Assembly (NCBI GenBank): GCA_029260715.1
Contig: JAJDCS010000043.1
Coordinates: 1-64,000, forward strand
Direction: 5' to 3'
From: Phycisphaeraceae bacterium
GTDB taxonomy: Bacteria; Planctomycetota; Phycisphaerae; Phycisphaerales; Phycisphaeraceae
DNA: 64,000 nt
The notes under the pieces are model-generated. The model saw nothing but the letters and a program-made list of their open reading frames with translations. It was not told the origin of the DNA and ran no database searches. The translations under genes and the position numbers were made by a program. This document shows positions 26,476-35,340 of the stretch, one piece after another (the first letter of the stretch is position 1; the number at the start of each line of letters is the position of its first letter).

Positions 26476-27348
26476 ATGTTGAATGGGAACTTTCGCACGC
26501 GGGCTGTTGTTGGCTTGGCTGTGGCGTCTGCGGTGAGTCTTTTTTCGTCAGGGTGGGCGTCGGCTCAGTCTGTCAAGATTCAACCCGATGAGGCGTCCAG
26601 CAAAGACGTGTTCACCTACCAACTGTCGCTGCCCGGTCAGGGTTTTGGGATCCCGACCGCCGCTAACGTGACCAACCTCGACTCGGCTAACCTCGATTCC
26701 CTGCCCAGCCCCATCGGCGCTCTGCTGGGCACGGCGAAGACCAACGTTATCGATCACCAGTCTCTCGATCCGAATATCAATGAGCCGGTCCTTACGGGCA
26801 ACAGCGGCAACACCTGGATCCAGTTCGACCTGCCCAGCGCGGACGCCAACGCCGTCACCAGCGCGACGCTGAACCTCTTTGCCCTCGACGGTGAGGGCGC
26901 TACCGGCGCATTCGCCAACCCGACCGCGGCAAAGTCGGTCACCATCGACGTCCATGAATCGTCCGCGGCTTGGGACGAGCAGACCCTGACTTGGGAAACC
27001 GAGCCCGCAGCGGGGGCCTTGGTCACCACCACGGTGCAAGATTCCGTTGGGGACTGGGTTTCGTTTGATGTCACGGCTTTGGTCAAGGCTTGGCTGGACG
27101 GCAGCAAGGACAACAACGGTGTGGTCCTTTCACAGCGGGACGTTGTCGCATCCGACAACCAGGCCCTGGCCGGTCTTGAGAAGGTTCACGCGTCGCTGTT
27201 CGCTTCATCGGGTTTTGGTGACCCGGCGAGGTTCGGTGACGACCCAACCCTGCGCCCGTTCTTGCAGATCAACGGTGTGCCCGAGCCCGCTTCGGTATCG
27301 ATCCTTGCGATCGGGGCCGGTGTGTTGATGCTCCGCCGCCGGGGTTAA
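26476..27348 (+). CDS. Secreted DNRLRE-domain PEP-CTERM protein
   Basis: This 290-residue protein has a signal peptide (hydrophobic AVVGLAVASAVSLF, cleavage near WASAQ). A central DNRLRE-like beta-sandwich region follows, with the typical pattern of strand pairs, STWIQFDL-type and ESSAAWDEQTLTWETEP segments, then WVSFDVTALVKAWLDG. The C-terminal VPEPASVSILAIGAGVLMLRRRG is a PEP-CTERM signal. It is probably exported, processed by an exosortase and retained at the cell surface or in the extracellular matrix; DNRLRE domains are common in such surface proteins. AAGGAG lies 6 nt before the ATG at 26476. A long leader precedes it and a strong terminator follows, so it is monocistronic. Confidence 0.82.
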   Translation: MLNGNFRTRAVVGLAVASAVSLFSSGWASAQSVKIQPDEASSKDVFTYQLSLPGQGFGIPTAANVTNLDSANLDSLPSPIGALLGTAKTNVIDHQSLDPNINEPVLTGNSGNTWIQFDLPSADANAVTSATLNLFALDGEGATGAFANPTAAKSVTIDVHESSAAWDEQTLTWETEPAAGALVTTTVQDSVGDWVSFDVTALVKAWLDGSKDNNGVVLSQRDVVASDNQALAGLEKVHASLFASSGFGDPARFGDDPTLRPFLQINGVPEPASVSILAIGAGVLMLRRRG

Positions 27349-27380
27349 AAAGTTTCAGGTTCACTAACCGACGGATTATT

Positions 27381-27411
27381 AAAAAGCCCCGCCATTGGCG
27401 GGGCTTTTTTT
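27381..27411. terminator. Bidirectional rho-independent terminator
   Basis: An 8-bp GC stem (27386-27393 with 27397-27404) has a 3-nt loop, an A-run before it and seven T after it. It separates the plus-strand PEP-CTERM gene from the convergent minus-strand dehydrogenase gene and can serve both. Confidence 0.92.
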
Positions 27412-27465
27412 ATGCGGTTGATTCATAATTGAAGTTCGGTTTGTTTGGCCGGTCCCGTGTCGCGA

Positions 27466-28449
27466 TTACGCCGCTTGTGCCAATGGCTCTTCGCCACGCA
27501 GGACGCGCAGGACGTTTTCGGTGGCCATGATCGCTTGGCGTTCGGCGGCTTCGTAGGTTCGCCCGGCGATGTGTGGGGTGAGGATGATGTTGTCGATTTC
27601 CAGGAACGGGTGGCCGGATTTGATGGGTTCGTGTTCGAGCGCGTCAGCGGCGTACCCGGCGAGCTTGCCGCTAATGCAGGCGTCGGCGACGTCGGCCTCA
27701 TCGATCAGCCCGCCGCGCGAGCAGTTGATCAGGATCGCGCTGTCTTTCATCATGTCGATGAACGTTTTGTTCAAGAAGTGGCGGTTGTGCAGGTTTAGAA
27801 GGATGTGCAGTGAGAGGATGTCGGATTTTTTGAATACCTCTTCGACGGACTTGGCTTTGGTGATACCAAACTTTTGCACAAACGCCTCGTCCCAGAAGAT
27901 GTCGTAAGCGACGACGTTCATCTCGAACGCCGCGGCGCGTTGGGCGACGGCCTTGCCCGTGCGTCCCAGGCCGAGGATGCCCAGCGTCTTGCCGGCCAAC
28001 TCGCGTCCGAATGTGCGCTGCCACTGGCCCGATTTCACCAGCTTGATGTGGGCGTAGAGGTCTTTGGTCATGGTGAGCATCAGCCCGAACACGTGCTCGG
28101 CCATGCTGTTGTGGTTGGCTCCGGGCGTGAAGAGCACGGGGATGTTGTGCTCGGCTGCCGCTTCCACGTCGACCCTGTCGAGCCCGACGCCGTACTTGCT
28201 GAGGCACTTGAGACGGGGCAGGGCGTTTTCAATAACCTGGCGCGTGATGGCGTCGTTGCCGTGGAGGATGGCGTCGACGCCGCCTTCGCCATCGAGGTTG
28301 CAGGTGACCAACTCGAGCATCTGGTCTTCGCTCAGCGGCCCGCGCACACGGATGATTTCATAGCCGGACTCTTTGAGCAGTTTTTGGTGCTTGCCGGGTG
28401 CGTCTTGCAACGAGGTGGTGGTGATTAGGATGCGCATGGGTTTGGGCAT
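27466..28449 (-). CDS. D-isomer 2-hydroxyacid dehydrogenase (phosphoglycerate dehydrogenase-like)
   Basis: This 327-residue NAD-dependent dehydrogenase has the Rossmann motif LGILGLGRTGKAVA and the family catalytic triad: Arg in NCSRGGLID, Glu in DALEHEP and His in LTPHIAGRT. The N-terminal substrate domain ends in SKYGVGLDRVDV. The closest subgroup is 3-phosphoglycerate dehydrogenase-like, but it lacks the C-terminal ACT domain of SerA, so the substrate is uncertain. AAGGGAAG precedes the ATG at 28449. It lies 289 bp downstream of the unknown exported pair and probably has its own promoter. Confidence 0.85.
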   Translation of the reverse strand: MPKPMRILITTTSLQDAPGKHQKLLKESGYEIIRVRGPLSEDQMLELVTCNLDGEGGVDAILHGNDAITRQVIENALPRLKCLSKYGVGLDRVDVEAAAEHNIPVLFTPGANHNSMAEHVFGLMLTMTKDLYAHIKLVKSGQWQRTFGRELAGKTLGILGLGRTGKAVAQRAAAFEMNVVAYDIFWDEAFVQKFGITKAKSVEEVFKKSDILSLHILLNLHNRHFLNKTFIDMMKDSAILINCSRGGLIDEADVADACISGKLAGYAADALEHEPIKSGHPFLEIDNIILTPHIAGRTYEAAERQAIMATENVLRVLRGEEPLAQAA

Positions 28450-28738
28450 GGCGTGCTTCCCTTTGGGCGGCGGGCCGCGGTTGGGGCTGGGCGTGCCAAT
28501 CGGGTGGCTGTCCCCGCTGGTAGTGCAAGCGTCCGTGGTTATCGGGCGTGCCCCGTCCGATTATCGAAACACTCTGTCTTTGATTCGATCGGTGGATTGG
28601 GTGCGTGCCTTAAGCAGACCCGGCGTGGCGACGCCTGGAGCTGGTGGGTCTTTCGTGCTGGGGTGGTTTGGTTGGGGTAATAACCGGTCTGGGGCGGCTG
28701 GCGGCGACGTGGGAGGGTTTAAGCCGTATCGCCCCGCC
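28450..28738. other. Gap between the dehydrogenase and the unknown exported pair
   Basis: In 289 bp I see no gene, terminator or recognisable RNA. A plus-strand open frame crossing it overlaps two minus-strand genes and looks like a shadow. Confidence 0.4.
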
Positions 28739-30055
28739 TTACTGTCGCCAGCGGGCGGTGACCCGCTGCTTGGTCGTGGGCATCAATACCTGCCCGCCTG
28801 GGAGCACACGTTTGATCAACTCGCCTTTGGGGTTGTAGTAAGACACCTGCTGTTCTTGGTCGGGGGCGGGTCGGGTGTGGATGGTGAACGAGCCGTCTTG
28901 ATCCCGCTGTGTGGACACGGTGCGGTAGACAATCGTTTGGGCGTTGGGGTAGTAGGCGTAGAAGCCCATCGGCTCGCGGGTTTGTGGGCCTAGCACCTGT
29001 TCGAGCATATGGATTTCCACTTGAGACATGTAACCCTGTGGCGGTTTTTTCCACCGCCTGTTGTCAACGCCGCTGGGGCGTTCGAGGCTAACGGTGATCT
29101 TGTCGTGGCTTCGCACGCCGGTCTCCGCCCATGACTGGGCCTGGGCGCGCGCGGATTTCGCCATCAGCGGTCGCACGGTGGCGCGGATCGACCAGAATTC
29201 GTAATGCCCGTCGTCGGAGAGGAAGAAGCTGCTGATCGAGTCGTAGGCTTGATCGCGCAGGTGGATCCTGGATTGGATATCCACGCGCACGCCGTCGTTT
29301 TTAAGGTGTTTGGCTTTTTGCTGGGTCGTGCGGATGTAGCCGATCTCGGTGTCGTTGTCGATGATACGCAGCCACCGCTCGGGCTGTAGCGAGTCGTGGA
29401 GGCGTTGTGAGTCGAACGCCTCTCGCCACGCTTGGCCGTTTTGGACCGCCTCGGCGCGTTGCTCGTTGAGTTGGTTGGGGTTTTGGACTTCGAGGCTTTT
29501 GAAGACCGCCTCGAAGACTTCCTGGGCGGCGGGGTACTGCTTGGCGTCGGCTTCGAGTTGCAGCATAACCAGCGCTTGGGGGTTGAGCTGGACAAAGGCC
29601 TGGCCCATCACCCACGGGCCTCGGCGCTGGTCGGGGATCCGGAAGTAAATCAAGCCCGCGTCCAGGTCGGCTTGCTTGAGGCGCTGCTCTTTGAGGATGG
29701 CGGCCGAGGGGTACAGCGTGCCCAATTGGTGGATCGCTTTGCTGATCACGCCGTCCATTTCCACGTCCACGGCGCTTTTTTTGATGTAAAGGATGACGCT
29801 GAACCCCTGCGGGTGGTAGACCCGTAGCAGCGCGTCGTCGGCGGTGTATGAGACCAGCTTGGCCCCGAGGGGCGGGCGCAGCGAGACGCCGTACGAGTGC
29901 TCGCGCCAGCGTTCGCCAAGCTCCACGTCACCATCCGCCATGGCGGGGTTGGGCCCAAAGCAACACAGCGCCAGCAGCGCCGCCAGCGCGGTCTGGGTGA
30001 GATAATCACGGCGGCGGTGGCGGGGGAGTTTCGTGTTGACTGGCGCGGTTTTCAT
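28739..30055 (-). CDS. Unknown exported protein, paired with its upstream neighbour
   Basis: From the ATG at 30055 the protein has 438 residues. A Lys/Arg-rich N-terminus precedes a hydrophobic signal sequence (TALAALLALCC) and a likely cleavage site near NPAMA. The first half (YGVSLRPPLGAKLV, then YPAAQEVFEAVFKSLE) resembles the PsbP/DUF1795-like pattern of secreted single-domain proteins. The second half (IDNDTEIGYIRTTQQ, then DDGHYEFWSIRATVR and PMGFYAYYP) lines up by eye with the second half of its upstream neighbour, so the two look like diverged paralogues. The start overlaps the neighbour's stop codon in ATGA, implying coupled translation. Function is unknown. Its position downstream of the exopolysaccharide operon suggests an envelope role, but this is only inference. 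Confidence 0.7.
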   Translation of the reverse strand: MKTAPVNTKLPRHRRRDYLTQTALAALLALCCFGPNPAMADGDVELGERWREHSYGVSLRPPLGAKLVSYTADDALLRVYHPQGFSVILYIKKSAVDVEMDGVISKAIHQLGTLYPSAAILKEQRLKQADLDAGLIYFRIPDQRRGPWVMGQAFVQLNPQALVMLQLEADAKQYPAAQEVFEAVFKSLEVQNPNQLNEQRAEAVQNGQAWREAFDSQRLHDSLQPERWLRIIDNDTEIGYIRTTQQKAKHLKNDGVRVDIQSRIHLRDQAYDSISSFFLSDDGHYEFWSIRATVRPLMAKSARAQAQSWAETGVRSHDKITVSLERPSGVDNRRWKKPPQGYMSQVEIHMLEQVLGPQTREPMGFYAYYPNAQTIVYRTVSTQRDQDGSFTIHTRPAPDQEQQVSYYNPKGELIKRVLPGGQVLMPTTKQRVTARWRQ

Positions 30056-32013
30056 TGGGGCGTCGGGTCCTGTTCCCACTGGGTCAGCTCGGGTTCGATG
30101 TCCGGGAAGGCTTCGATCAGTTCCTCACGGGTCACCCTCCGGGCCACGACGGTGGCGCCGGCGAAGGTGCCGGTGGGCTGCTGTGTTTCGTAGCGTAGCA
30201 TGGCTGCGTTTTCATTGAGGGATAACAGGTCCGCGTCCAGGCTCATCAGCGGGCGGACGCGCACGACGGCGGCGGGCGGGGCGTGGTCAGCCTGGGAGGT
30301 GCCGCCCCATTGAGGTTGTTCGAGTTGGTCCACCCAGTAGGGCTGGGGGGTGTCTTCCCCGTAAGACATCCAGACGAGCGCGCCGTCGGGGTGCCAGCCG
30401 TCTTCGAGTCGGACCGGCCAGACTTCTTCAGCGATCGGCAGGATCAGCGGTTGGGGCGCGTCGACCGTGTTGCGGTGGGTTTGGCCGTTTGCTTTTACCT
30501 GTTCGATTGTGATGCGCTGCCCGTCGACGCGGATTTGGTCTTGCGTGGTGGTTTGCTTACCCGTTTCAGGGCTCAGGATGGTGGTCCGGCTGTCCATGGC
30601 CATGCTCCGCCCGTCGAGGCCGGCTTGCCACGTCCTGGTGAGCGTGGCTAGGTGTGCGCCGATGCGCCAGTTAAGCCAAAACTTGCCTTGGATCGGCATG
30701 GGGTCTCCATTCACACGGGGCAAGACACGCTCAATCTGCCAGCCGATGAGGCGGCTGTCTTCTTCGGTGAGGTAGTAAGACCAACCGGGCGGCATTAACT
30801 GGGACAGGTGCCGGTGTTGCCATTGCGCGATGTGTTCGCCGCGTGCGACCGCGTCTTCGAGAGCGGGCGCGGCTGGTGCGTTCGCGTCGAGGCGTTGCTG
30901 CCAAGTTGTTAGGAGGGGTTCGATCCACGCGCCGCACTGGGCCAGGGCCCGGGGATCGCACACCGCTTCGATCAATACGGCTCGGCCGTGGCCGAGGCTG
31001 GCGTACCAGGTCTGGCGGACGAGCATGGCGCTTTTGAGGACCAGTGTTAGCCGCCACAGTTGGGTATTGCCGATCTGTTGTGACGAGAATTCGTCGGGCC
31101 GTGGGGGCCGCCCCTCTTGGTTTTCGAAGGTTTGGGCCAGCCATGTTTGGGGGGATAGCCCCGTCTGGCTTTCGGTGTCTAGGACGCCGCGCACGCGCAG
31201 CAGGTGCAGCCTCGCTTTGGAATCTTCCGGGATTAACAGGATCGGTCCGTGGCCTCGGTTGTGCGTGGGGACGCGGGCGGTGAGCCCCGCGGGCAGCACG
31301 CCGGGCAGGTCGGTGTCCGCAGTGGGTGTGAGCCACGCCAGGCCGGCGCTGGTGAAATCGGTTGGCGAGGCTTGTCGCAGGTAGCTGCCCGTGGCGCTGC
31401 CGATGATCAGCCTGATCAGGTGGCTGTTCACTTTCATCGCCTCGAAGACCAGCGACGGCTCGTCGACGAAGTGGTTGAGTTGGATCAGCCAGTAGCGGCG
31501 GGCGTCTTGCGTGAGCACCGCGATCAGGTGGAGGTCTTCACCTTGGGGGGTCTGATTAAGCCCTGCGTACCAGGCGCCGGTGAAGCTTCCGATGCGGATC
31601 GGGGCCACCGGCTGCCAGGGTTTGAAGGATCGGCGTTGCGCGTTGGACATGAACACGTTGATCGCTTGATTCAGCGCGGGGAGGGGGGCACGCGGCCGGG
31701 TGTTGCTCAGCAGGCTGACCTTGAGCCTGCGCTGAGGGGTTGAGCGGTCGGTGTAGGCTGTGACACCGGCGGCGGGTGTTGGCGGGTCGGCCGTGATCAC
31801 GGGCTCAAATCGCTCCGGGATTTTCAGCTCAAGCCCTTCGACGGACACGCCACGCGACTGGGCGTCTTCGGTGTAGCCGATGGTCCACGGGACTTGTCGC
31901 GAGACGGTCAGCGCATAAGCCAGCGCCAGAGACCCACCCAACACACACGCCATCGCTGCTGCGATGATGAACGGCTGGCTGGATTGGCCTTGAGGCCACG
32001 GCTTGGGCGACAT
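30052..32013 (-). CDS. Unknown membrane-anchored exported protein
   Basis: This 653-residue protein has one N-terminal transmembrane anchor or uncleaved signal (residues about 15-36), and the rest should lie outside the cytoplasmic membrane. At least two regions (LKIPERFEPVIT to VFEAMKVNSHLIRLIIG, and QLWRLTLVLKSAMLVRQTW to IEPLLTTWQ) look like repeated PsbP-like alpha/beta units. The C-terminal part (RLIGWQIERVL, then DGRSMAMDSRTTI, RITIEQVKANGQ and DGALVWMSYG) parallels the second half of the following gene's product. I recognise no named family. It is translationally coupled to that gene by an ATGA overlap and follows the glycosyltransferase gene by 108 bp. The ribosome-binding site is weak. 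Confidence 0.7.
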   Translation of the reverse strand: MSPKPWPQGQSSQPFIIAAAMACVLGGSLALAYALTVSRQVPWTIGYTEDAQSRGVSVEGLELKIPERFEPVITADPPTPAAGVTAYTDRSTPQRRLKVSLLSNTRPRAPLPALNQAINVFMSNAQRRSFKPWQPVAPIRIGSFTGAWYAGLNQTPQGEDLHLIAVLTQDARRYWLIQLNHFVDEPSLVFEAMKVNSHLIRLIIGSATGSYLRQASPTDFTSAGLAWLTPTADTDLPGVLPAGLTARVPTHNRGHGPILLIPEDSKARLHLLRVRGVLDTESQTGLSPQTWLAQTFENQEGRPPRPDEFSSQQIGNTQLWRLTLVLKSAMLVRQTWYASLGHGRAVLIEAVCDPRALAQCGAWIEPLLTTWQQRLDANAPAAPALEDAVARGEHIAQWQHRHLSQLMPPGWSYYLTEEDSRLIGWQIERVLPRVNGDPMPIQGKFWLNWRIGAHLATLTRTWQAGLDGRSMAMDSRTTILSPETGKQTTTQDQIRVDGQRITIEQVKANGQTHRNTVDAPQPLILPIAEEVWPVRLEDGWHPDGALVWMSYGEDTPQPYWVDQLEQPQWGGTSQADHAPPAAVVRVRPLMSLDADLLSLNENAAMLRYETQQPTGTFAGATVVARRVTREELIEAFPDIEPELTQWEQDPTPQ

Positions 32014-32121
32014 AGTGGAATCTTAAGGCGTCGGGGAGATCGCTTCAAAAAACGGTGGTGTCGTGCGGCTGTGGTGTGACGCGTCGGGCGTAAGCCACCG
32101 GCCATGCTCCCGGCGCCGGGG

Positions 32122-33261
32122 TCAAGCGGCTTTGGGCATGGTTTGGGGGCTGGCTGGGGTGCCTGAGAGCAGGTGCGCCAGCTTCTTGGCGTGGTCTTGC
32201 GTAGCGGGCTGGTGGTCGATCCATTCTCGCGCATTGCGTGACAGGCTCAGGCGCTCGCTGGCCGACCGCAGCAGTTGGAGCGTTACCCGGCTCCAGTCTT
32301 GGGTGCGGTCGACGGACATTATGTGGCGGTTGAGAGCCGGCGCGTTCAACGCACGGTTCGATGCGACGACGGCGCGCTGCATGGCCATCGCCTGGTAAAC
32401 GGGCAGCTTGGCTTGGTGGGAGTTGGGGTCGACGCAGACAACCACGGAGGCGTCGCGGAGTGTTGCCAACGGGTCGAGCGAGCCGGGCATGGTATTGCGG
32501 AGGTAGGCATCCGGCGCGGCGCGGTGTATCTGCGGCCACACGCGCTTGGTGAACCACTTCAACGCGCGGTGGGCGTTGGGTCGCGTCCAGTCGTGGTGGA
32601 CGACCACGTGCAGCCCCGGCGGGGCGTAGCGTTTGGTCAGGCGGTTGGCGTGGGCGTCGGTGAAGAATGCCAGGTCAACCGTGGTGGGCAGTGCCACCGG
32701 CTCGCACGGGCAGTCGCGCCACCGGTGGTGGGGAGCGTTGCGGTCGATGGTCAGCGCGTTGGCTTGGTGGGCGATGATTGCGGTCAGCGGGTCGAGGCGT
32801 CCGTTGTCGGGGCTGCTGCCGGCCTGTGACTCGGGCCCGGTATCGCAGAGGCGCAGCCTCGCGCGGTAGCCCCGGGCGGTCGGCCAGAGCACGGGGTGCG
32901 TGCACCATATGGCGTCGAAGTGGTGCTCGGATTGCCATTGTTCGATCGGTGCGGCCAGGGCTGTGTTGCCGTCGCGGTTTGCGTCGGCTCGGCGGGCGCT
33001 ACGCTGTTTCAATCGTGAGATGTGTCGCGTGGCTCTGTGGTCGATTTCAATCGCGAGTTGCTGTGCGTGTGCGTCTGCGTTGCGCCATTGTGATAGATTG
33101 ACAGGTCCGTCCAGCAGGCAGGCCAGGAAGACGCGGTGCGTGGTGTTGGCCAGCTTCAATAGCTGCCATGCACGGGCCCGGTCGGCGCCGCCTAGGGCGT
33201 CGGGGACGCAGTGGCTGACCATTAACAAAGCCGGTTTATGTTGCGTTAACCTGCGGTCCAT
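32122..33261 (-). CDS. Glycosyltransferase, TIGR03087-like (exosortase/EPS-associated)
   Basis: This 379-residue GT-B-type protein starts with MVSHCVPDALGGADRARAWQ, in the position of the acceptor-side Gly-rich loop. In its second half it has PNAHRALKWFTKRVWPQIH followed by YQAMAMQRAVVASNRALN, the equivalent of the family's EAMAMGKPVV motif. This matches the pattern of TIGR03087 sugar transferases found with PEP-CTERM/exosortase exopolysaccharide loci. GAGGGTT lies just before the ATG. It follows the tyrosine-kinase-like gene by 157 bp on the same strand. Sugar donor and acceptor are unknown, and the family assignment is by pattern only. Confidence 0.65.
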   Translation of the reverse strand: MDRRLTQHKPALLMVSHCVPDALGGADRARAWQLLKLANTTHRVFLACLLDGPVNLSQWRNADAHAQQLAIEIDHRATRHISRLKQRSARRADANRDGNTALAAPIEQWQSEHHFDAIWCTHPVLWPTARGYRARLRLCDTGPESQAGSSPDNGRLDPLTAIIAHQANALTIDRNAPHHRWRDCPCEPVALPTTVDLAFFTDAHANRLTKRYAPPGLHVVVHHDWTRPNAHRALKWFTKRVWPQIHRAAPDAYLRNTMPGSLDPLATLRDASVVVCVDPNSHQAKLPVYQAMAMQRAVVASNRALNAPALNRHIMSVDRTQDWSRVTLQLLRSASERLSLSRNAREWIDHQPATQDHAKKLAHLLSGTPASPQTMPKAA

Positions 33262-33418
33262 CGAACCCTCACATCACGTGTCAATCCGTTGGCGTCTTGG
33301 TCAATTTCCCCTACCGCCCCGTTGTCATAAGGACCGGTCGTCGCCGCTGGGGCGTCTGGTGGCTCCTGTGTGGTGATTCCATGAGGGTGTATCCTTTCTT
33401 AGCGGTTGTGTGTGTTGA

Positions 33419-34450
33419 TTAGGCAGCCTTCTTGTCTTTGTCGGCATGGGCATACTGGTGGTAGCCGTAGCCCTGCTTGTAGCCGTACTTGTAGTAGTAG
33501 TAACGGCGGCGTGCCCGCTTCTGATCGGTGGCGATTAGGCCCCCGACCATGGTGTTGTAGCTGGTGAGCGTGCGGATGGCCTGCTCGACGAGCGGCTTGG
33601 GCGTGCGGTGCATGCGCGCGATCAGCAGCACCTCGTCGCTGAGCGTTCCGAGGATGCCCGCGTCGGCCAGCTCGATCACCGGGGGTGTGTCGATGATCAC
33701 GTGGTCGTAGCTCTTACGCAGCGACTCGATCAGCGAGGCCATGGTCGACCCCGACAGGAGCTGCACGGCGTGCATGTTCCCGACGCGTCTGCCCGCGGGG
33801 ATCACGTGCAGCCGGTCGTTCATCAGCCGGTGAATGGACTCGGTAAGAGTGGCTTTACCCTCAAGCAGCCCGACTAGCCCCGGCGAGCGGGGCAGGCCGA
33901 TCATCTTGTCGAAAAGCGGCAGTCTTAGGTCCGCTTCGAGCACGGCGATGCGGCGGTTGCGCAGCTCCGCGAAGCTGATGCCCAGGTTCAGCGTGGTGAT
34001 GGTCTTGCCTTCCTGGGGCGTGGCGCTGGTGATCGTGTGGACCAGGTGGCGTCTGTGCTCCCACTTGGCCAGCATGCTGGTGCGGATCGAGCGGTACTCT
34101 TCAGCCATGACGCTGCCCGGCTCGGTCAGCGCGACCAGGCGGTCGTCGAACCAGACGGACGCGGTGTCGACGCCGCTGACGTTGGGTGGTGCGTCGAACT
34201 TCAGGGGCTCGGATTCATTCGAGTCCTGGTCGAGTTCGATCTGCCCGAAGCCGGCCGCGGCCGCGGCGGATACCGCGGGCGATACGTCTTCGTCGGCGAA
34301 ACCCTCGTTACGGCCTTGGCTTGAGCCGGTCACGTGCGGCGCCGGTTGGGGCGCCTGCTGGGGGCGTTTGCCTTGGTCGCCGGGTTTGGCGCGGTCGTTG
34401 TGATCGTCGCCACCAGAGAGTCTGTTTAGTGCGTCTGATATGTAGCCCAT
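33419..34450 (-). CDS. BY-kinase/CpsD-like polysaccharide biosynthesis ATPase
   Basis: The 343 residues comprise an N-terminal linker (1-110) and a P-loop kinase domain. Walker A is TPQEGKTITT (about 144-153), Walker A' is VLEADLRLP (170-178; the first Asp of the usual DxDxR is Glu here), and Walker B is HVIIDTPPV. A C-terminal tail carries nine tyrosines within about 17 residues, the autophosphorylation cluster of bacterial tyrosine kinases. These kinases control exopolysaccharide chain length together with a Wzz-like membrane partner, here the GumC-like gene two positions upstream. The ATG at 34450 overlaps the upstream stop codon as TAATG, with GGGGA as ribosome-binding site. A longer start at 34570 would lie inside the upstream gene and is rejected. 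Confidence 0.83.
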   Translation of the reverse strand: MGYISDALNRLSGGDDHNDRAKPGDQGKRPQQAPQPAPHVTGSSQGRNEGFADEDVSPAVSAAAAAGFGQIELDQDSNESEPLKFDAPPNVSGVDTASVWFDDRLVALTEPGSVMAEEYRSIRTSMLAKWEHRRHLVHTITSATPQEGKTITTLNLGISFAELRNRRIAVLEADLRLPLFDKMIGLPRSPGLVGLLEGKATLTESIHRLMNDRLHVIPAGRRVGNMHAVQLLSGSTMASLIESLRKSYDHVIIDTPPVIELADAGILGTLSDEVLLIARMHRTPKPLVEQAIRTLTSYNTMVGGLIATDQKRARRRYYYYKYGYKQGYGYHQYAHADKDKKAA

Positions 34451-35334
34451 TACAGGTTCCCCGCTAAGGTGAGTGTTTGCTGTTGTGCCGCTTGCTCGTT
34501 GGCTTGTGAGTCGTTGAAGCGTGGCACCATGTCCTCGATGACCTGGTGGACCATCTCGGGTGTGATGCACCGGGCTTCACGCACGAAGCCCAGCAGCATG
34601 CAGTTGTCACAAGCCACGTTGATCAACCGGGGCACACCGCCGGTGAGCCGGTGGATCTCGTTTAACGCTTCGTCGCTGAACTGCGCCTGGATGTTCCGTG
34701 GGTCTCTGCTGGCGGCCTTGACACGGTGGCGGATGTATCCGGCGGTTTCTTCTGGTGCAAGCGGCTGGAGCTGCTTGGCCATGACGATCCGCTGGCGCAG
34801 CGCGTCGTACCGGTGTTCGCTGATCCGTTGACGCAACTCGGGCTGACCGATCAAGACGATCTGGATCAGCTTCTGCCTGGCGGTGTCGAGGTTCGATAGC
34901 AGCCGCAGCTCTTCGAGGGCGTCGTCGCTTAGGCTCTGGGCCTCGTCGATAAACAGCACCACCGGTTTGCGGCGTTCCATCTGCGTGTTGAGATACACGG
35001 CCAGGCGGTCGAGCATGCCGGCGTAGCCTTCGTGCGGGTTCGTGGTGATGTGCAGCGTGCGTAGCAACTGCTGCATCAGCTCGATGCCCGTGCAGTGGCG
35101 TGGGACGAGCTGGACGATGTGCGTGCGGTTGCCGCAGGTCTCGCACATCATGCACCCCACGGTGGTCTTGCCCGAGCCGATGTCGCCGGTGATCAGCACC
35201 AGCCCTTTGCGCATCCGGATCGTGTACTCGATGGCGGACAGCGCCTCGCGGTGTTGCTCGCTGGCAAAGAAGAAGCGGGCGTCGGGTGTGTTCTCAAACG
35301 GCAATGAGTGCAGGTGGTAAAAATCTTGATACAT
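34450..35334 (-). CDS. ExeA-like AAA ATPase (XrtA-associated ATPase type)
   Basis: This 294-residue protein begins MYQDFYHLHSLPFENTPD, the diagnostic start of ExeA/TIGR03015-type ATPases. Walker A GDIGSGKTT follows at residues 50-58, then Walker B VVLFIDEAQSL, a sensor region LIGQPELRQR and a C-terminal GGVPRLINVACD helical segment. TIGR03015 members are encoded in exosortase-linked exopolysaccharide loci; their exact job, probably energising assembly or export, is unsettled. Its ribosome-binding site AAGGAG is built from the last codons of the upstream GumC-like gene, and its stop codon overlaps the kinase start, so all three are tightly coupled. Confidence 0.82.
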   Translation of the reverse strand: MYQDFYHLHSLPFENTPDARFFFASEQHREALSAIEYTIRMRKGLVLITGDIGSGKTTVGCMMCETCGNRTHIVQLVPRHCTGIELMQQLLRTLHITTNPHEGYAGMLDRLAVYLNTQMERRKPVVLFIDEAQSLSDDALEELRLLSNLDTARQKLIQIVLIGQPELRQRISEHRYDALRQRIVMAKQLQPLAPEETAGYIRHRVKAASRDPRNIQAQFSDEALNEIHRLTGGVPRLINVACDNCMLLGFVREARCITPEMVHQVIEDMVPRFNDSQANEQAAQQQTLTLAGNL

Positions 35335-35340
35335 GGGTAG

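Noticed and set aside
28373-28993. Plus-strand frame of about 206 codons crossing the gap at 28.5 kb
   Set aside because: It overlaps two well-supported minus-strand genes. It is Gly/Trp/Val-rich like other shadows here.
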